Assembly: GCF_001468395.1 (NCBI RefSeq) | Contig: NZ_LNSG01000001.1 | Coordinates: 186,001 to 250,000 of the forward strand | Length of the DNA stretch: 64,000 bases | Origin: Sphingopyxis sp. H073 | Lineage (GTDB): Bacteria > Pseudomonadota > Alphaproteobacteria > Sphingomonadales > Sphingomonadaceae | Direction of reading: 5' to 3' | Part shown: one piece after another, positions 62,245-64,000 of the stretch | Position numbering within the stretch: the first letter of the stretch is position 1 | Layout of the letters: every line of letters begins with the position of its first letter | Notes under the pieces: model-generated | Seen by the model: only the letters and a program-made list of their open reading frames with translations | What the model was told of the DNA's origin: nothing | Databases searched by the model: none | Translations under genes and position numbers: made by a program

Positions 62245-62835
62245 TTACGGGTAGGGATAAGTGTCGTCGACCGCCATCAAATGGCTCGGGAAGGGGGTGA
62301 CGAGATGCACGGCGTCGCGCCAGTCGGCGGTCAGCCAGCGCACATGGTCCTCGGCGTGCAGGATCAGCGGCATCGCGACAGGAGCGAGGCGTTCGAGCAG
62401 GCCGTTCGGGTCGGTCGTCAGCACCGCGAAGCCCGGCCAGTCCTCGGTCTGGCGCTGGATGCCCGCGAAGGCGAAGATCGGGCGACCGGGCACCGACGCC
62501 CAGCGCTGGCGCTTCGCGCCCGCCGGGCCCGACCAGACGGCAAAGCTCGTCGCCGGAATCAGGCAGCGGAGCTCGGGATGGCGGAGTGTCCCGATCCAGA
62601 ACGGACTTGTCAGGTTGCGGACGGTGGCGACGGGCTGCGTGCCCTGCGGCGGGGGCGGGACGCCCCAGAGTTTCGGGCGCAGATAGCGGCGCGGTCCGCC
62701 GCGGCTGTCGGGGGCGATCACCGGCGCGGGACGGCCGGGCGTGACATAGCCGCCGGTCCAGGGATCGTCGCCCGCATCGACGCCAAAAGTAGCGGAAATC
62801 TGCGCTGCTGTGCCGTCGAGCCGATAGAGCTGCAT
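62245..62835 (-). CDS. SRAP (YedK/HMCES) family protein lacking catalytic residues
   Basis: A 196-residue SRAP protein by overall pattern: QLYRLDGTAAQISATFGV, VRNLTSPFWIGTLRHPELRCLIPATSF, RQRWASVPGRPIFAFAGIQRQTEDWPGFAVLTTDP and AMPLILHAEDHVRWL. The family protects abasic sites by crosslinking through Cys2. Here Met1 is followed by Gln, so Cys2 is missing. The catalytic Glu (in a SxxE position after IP) is Val or Trp, and the His before MPxIL is absent. It is therefore predicted to be a pseudoenzyme or a DNA-binding protein only. It overlaps no neighbour; arfB ends 3 bases upstream. Confidence 0.8.
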   Translation of the reverse strand: MQLYRLDGTAAQISATFGVDAGDDPWTGGYVTPGRPAPVIAPDSRGGPRRYLRPKLWGVPPPPQGTQPVATVRNLTSPFWIGTLRHPELRCLIPATSFAVWSGPAGAKRQRWASVPGRPIFAFAGIQRQTEDWPGFAVLTTDPNGLLERLAPVAMPLILHAEDHVRWLTADWRDAVHLVTPFPSHLMAVDDTYPYP

Positions 62836-62837
62836 GT

Positions 62838-63236
62838 CTAGTCGAGATGCACGCGGCCGCGCCCCGCCTTGACCGAGCTCCGCGCTTTCTTGGTGTCGAC
62901 GCGGCGGGCCTTCGCGGCCTTGCTCGGCCTGGTCTTGATCCGTTTCTCGGGGCGGACGAGCGCGGCGTCGACCAGTTCGTTCAGCCGCGCGCGGGCGTCG
63001 GCGCGATTGGCCTCCTGGGTGCGAAAGCTGCGGGCGAGAATGACGAGTTCGCCGGCGGAGGTCATCTTGCTTCCGGCGAGCGTCTTGAGCCTGCGATAGG
63101 CATCGGGCGCGAGTCCGAGCGCGAAGACATCGACGCGAAGCTGGCACGCGGTCGCGACCTTGTTGACATTCTGACCGCCGGGGCCCGACCCCGCCAAGAA
63201 CTTCTCGGTGATCGCGCTTTCGGGGATGTCAGCCAC
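62838..63236 (-). CDS. arfB: Alternative ribosome-rescue factor ArfB
   Basis: A 132-residue peptidyl-tRNA hydrolase that frees ribosomes stalled without a stop codon. The GGQ motif (residues 20-22) is in EKFLAGSGPGGQNVNKVATA, and the C-terminal tail is rich in Lys and Arg (RIKTRPSKAAKARRVDTKK), which inserts into the mRNA channel. GTG at 63236 is chosen since ADIPESAITE gives the family N-terminus. It overlaps the pseudouridine synthase gene by 8 bases and ends 2 bases before the SRAP gene. Confidence 0.92.
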   Translation of the reverse strand: MADIPESAITEKFLAGSGPGGQNVNKVATACQLRVDVFALGLAPDAYRRLKTLAGSKMTSAGELVILARSFRTQEANRADARARLNELVDAALVRPEKRIKTRPSKAAKARRVDTKKARSSVKAGRGRVHLD

Positions 63237-63912
63237 GGGTCGGCGACGCCCCTTCGGGTGCCGAAAAGCCCATCGCGGCGAAGCGATCGGGAAAGGGCGC
63301 CTCGGCAATTACTGGCGGCTTGACGTCACGTCTTACGACGAGCCGTTCGGCGTGGAGCATCGTGCGATCCTTCGCACCACCCTTGCCGTAAACGGGATCG
63401 CCGACGATCGGAAAACCAAGCCCTTCGAGCGCATGGACGCGCAGCTGGTGCGTGCGGCCGGTCTCTGGGCGGAAGCGCAGCAGCGCGCGGCCGTTCTCGA
63501 CGGCGAGCTTTTCCCAATGCGAGACCGAGGGCTTGCCCTTCGGATCGACGACCATGCGCCAGCCCTGTTCGGCCGTCGAGGTCTTGCCGAGGGGCAGGTC
63601 GATCGTGCCACGGTCGCCCGAGGGCACGCCGTCGAGGATCGCGAGATACTGCTTTTCGACCGCGCGCTCCTCGAAGGCGCGGGTGAAGCGGCCGTGCGCC
63701 TTCGGATTGCGCGCGAGCAGCAGGCAGCCCGAGGTGTCGCGGTCGAGCCGGTGGACGGGCAGCGGCCAGCGCTTGAAGCCGAAGCGCAGGCTGTCGAGAT
63801 GATTCTCGAGGCTGAGGCTGCCGTCGCGGGGTGCGTCGACGGGCAGGCCCGCGGGCTTGTCGATGACAAGCGCCTCGCCGTCGAGGAAAAGGATATGGTC
63901 TGAAAGAAGCAT
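63229..63912 (-). CDS. RluA-type RNA pseudouridine synthase
   Basis: A 227-residue pseudouridine synthase. LVIDKPAGLPVDAPRDGSLSLENHL is the start of the catalytic domain. The catalytic Asp is in VHRLDRDTSGCLLLARN, and [31 protein letters not shown] is typical. There is no S4 domain. The ATG at 63912 gives the expected start. The target (rRNA or tRNA uridine) is not defined by sequence. It is the upstream gene of a run with arfB and SRAP. Confidence 0.92.
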   Translation of the reverse strand: MLLSDHILFLDGEALVIDKPAGLPVDAPRDGSLSLENHLDSLRFGFKRWPLPVHRLDRDTSGCLLLARNPKAHGRFTRAFEERAVEKQYLAILDGVPSGDRGTIDLPLGKTSTAEQGWRMVVDPKGKPSVSHWEKLAVENGRALLRFRPETGRTHQLRVHALEGLGFPIVGDPVYGKGGAKDRTMLHAERLVVRRDVKPPVIAEAPFPDRFAAMGFSAPEGASPTRG

Positions 63913-63919
63913 GGCCGCG

Positions 63920-64000
63920 CTATACGGCGACGCTCTCCTCGCCGAAAGCGTAAACGTCCATCGCCAGAAACGCATAGGTCGTGCTGGCGTGGAGGCGCTT
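63920..64000 (-). CDS. C-terminal fragment of an unidentified protein (partial)
   Basis: On the minus strand a frame enters from the right edge and ends with TAG at 63922-63920, encoding 26 residues that include HASTTYAFLAMDVYAFGEES and end VAV. It is separated by 7 bases from the pseudouridine synthase start. The fragment is too short to identify. The beginning of the gene is outside the window. Confidence 0.5.
   Translation of the reverse strand, partial: KRLHASTTYAFLAMDVYAFGEESVAV

Overview
This is a 64 kb piece of a high-GC alphaproteobacterial chromosome, most likely from a sphingomonad (Sphingomonadaceae, Sphingopyxis-like). The gene set supports this: a sdhC-sdhD-sdhA block, a CrtZ-type carotenoid hydroxylase, a chromosomal subclass B3 metallo-beta-lactamase, a scoA/scoB CoA-transferase, phenylalanine 4-monooxygenase, a CtrZ-free housekeeping background (bamD, recN, ligA, parC, cca, prmA, purS/purQ, leuC/leuD) and many short palindromic intergenic repeats. 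I see no insertion sequence, prophage, CRISPR array or integrated element. Genus placement is inference.

Layout. 1-8.5 kb: the end of an Hsp70-like gene, an SRPBCC/ArsR pair with a compact self-regulated promoter, a secreted cyclophilin, bamD, recN (with a LexA-like site), three small enzyme genes and ligA. 8.5-14.6 kb: a sterol-desaturase-family membrane enzyme, a probable metal-uptake set (DUF2946-like protein, TonB receptor, PepSY protein with a His-rich loop) and phhA. 14.7-18.7 kb, minus strand: prmA, a B3 metallo-beta-lactamase, an SDR and a soluble chemoreceptor with a protoglobin-like domain. 18.8-24 kb: divergent Lrp regulator and alanine dehydrogenase, then sdhCDA without sdhB. 24-31.4 kb: DUF167, quinone oxidoreductase, leuCD, crtZ, GST, epimerase and serine hydrolase. 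31.4-35.1 kb: a scoA-phosphatase-scoB-membrane-protein operon facing a LysR gene. 35-45 kb: stress, HAD, DUF and oxygenase genes, an aldehyde dehydrogenase and a pteridine-reductase-like SDR coupled to folB. 45-53.3 kb: DUF1285-nudix-cca operon, a GGDEF-EAL protein, parC and an acyltransferase. 53.5-57.3 kb: tRNA-Arg(TCT), a queuosine-precursor transporter, purS/purQ and an iron block (bfd, bfr, a Cys-rich unknown). 57.6-64 kb: an exonuclease, a DoxX/CMD/ECF41 sigma module, a 2OG oxygenase, EVE and PilZ proteins, a catalytically degenerate SRAP protein, arfB and a pseudouridine synthase.

The most interesting candidate is in the iron block. Between the intrinsic terminator of bfr and the start of the next gene lies a perfect 15-bp Fur-type palindrome. 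It is followed within about 80 bases by a C-rich anti-Shine-Dalgarno stretch and a second hairpin with a T-run. This looks like a short iron-responsive small RNA, or an attenuated leader, that I cannot match to a described family. Other points worth a second look are the SRAP pseudoenzyme lacking its catalytic Cys, Glu and His, the phosphatase lodged between the two CoA-transferase subunits, two apparently leaderless promoters (arsR and crtZ), the ECF41 promoter at its expected spacing, and at least four families of paired intergenic palindromes.
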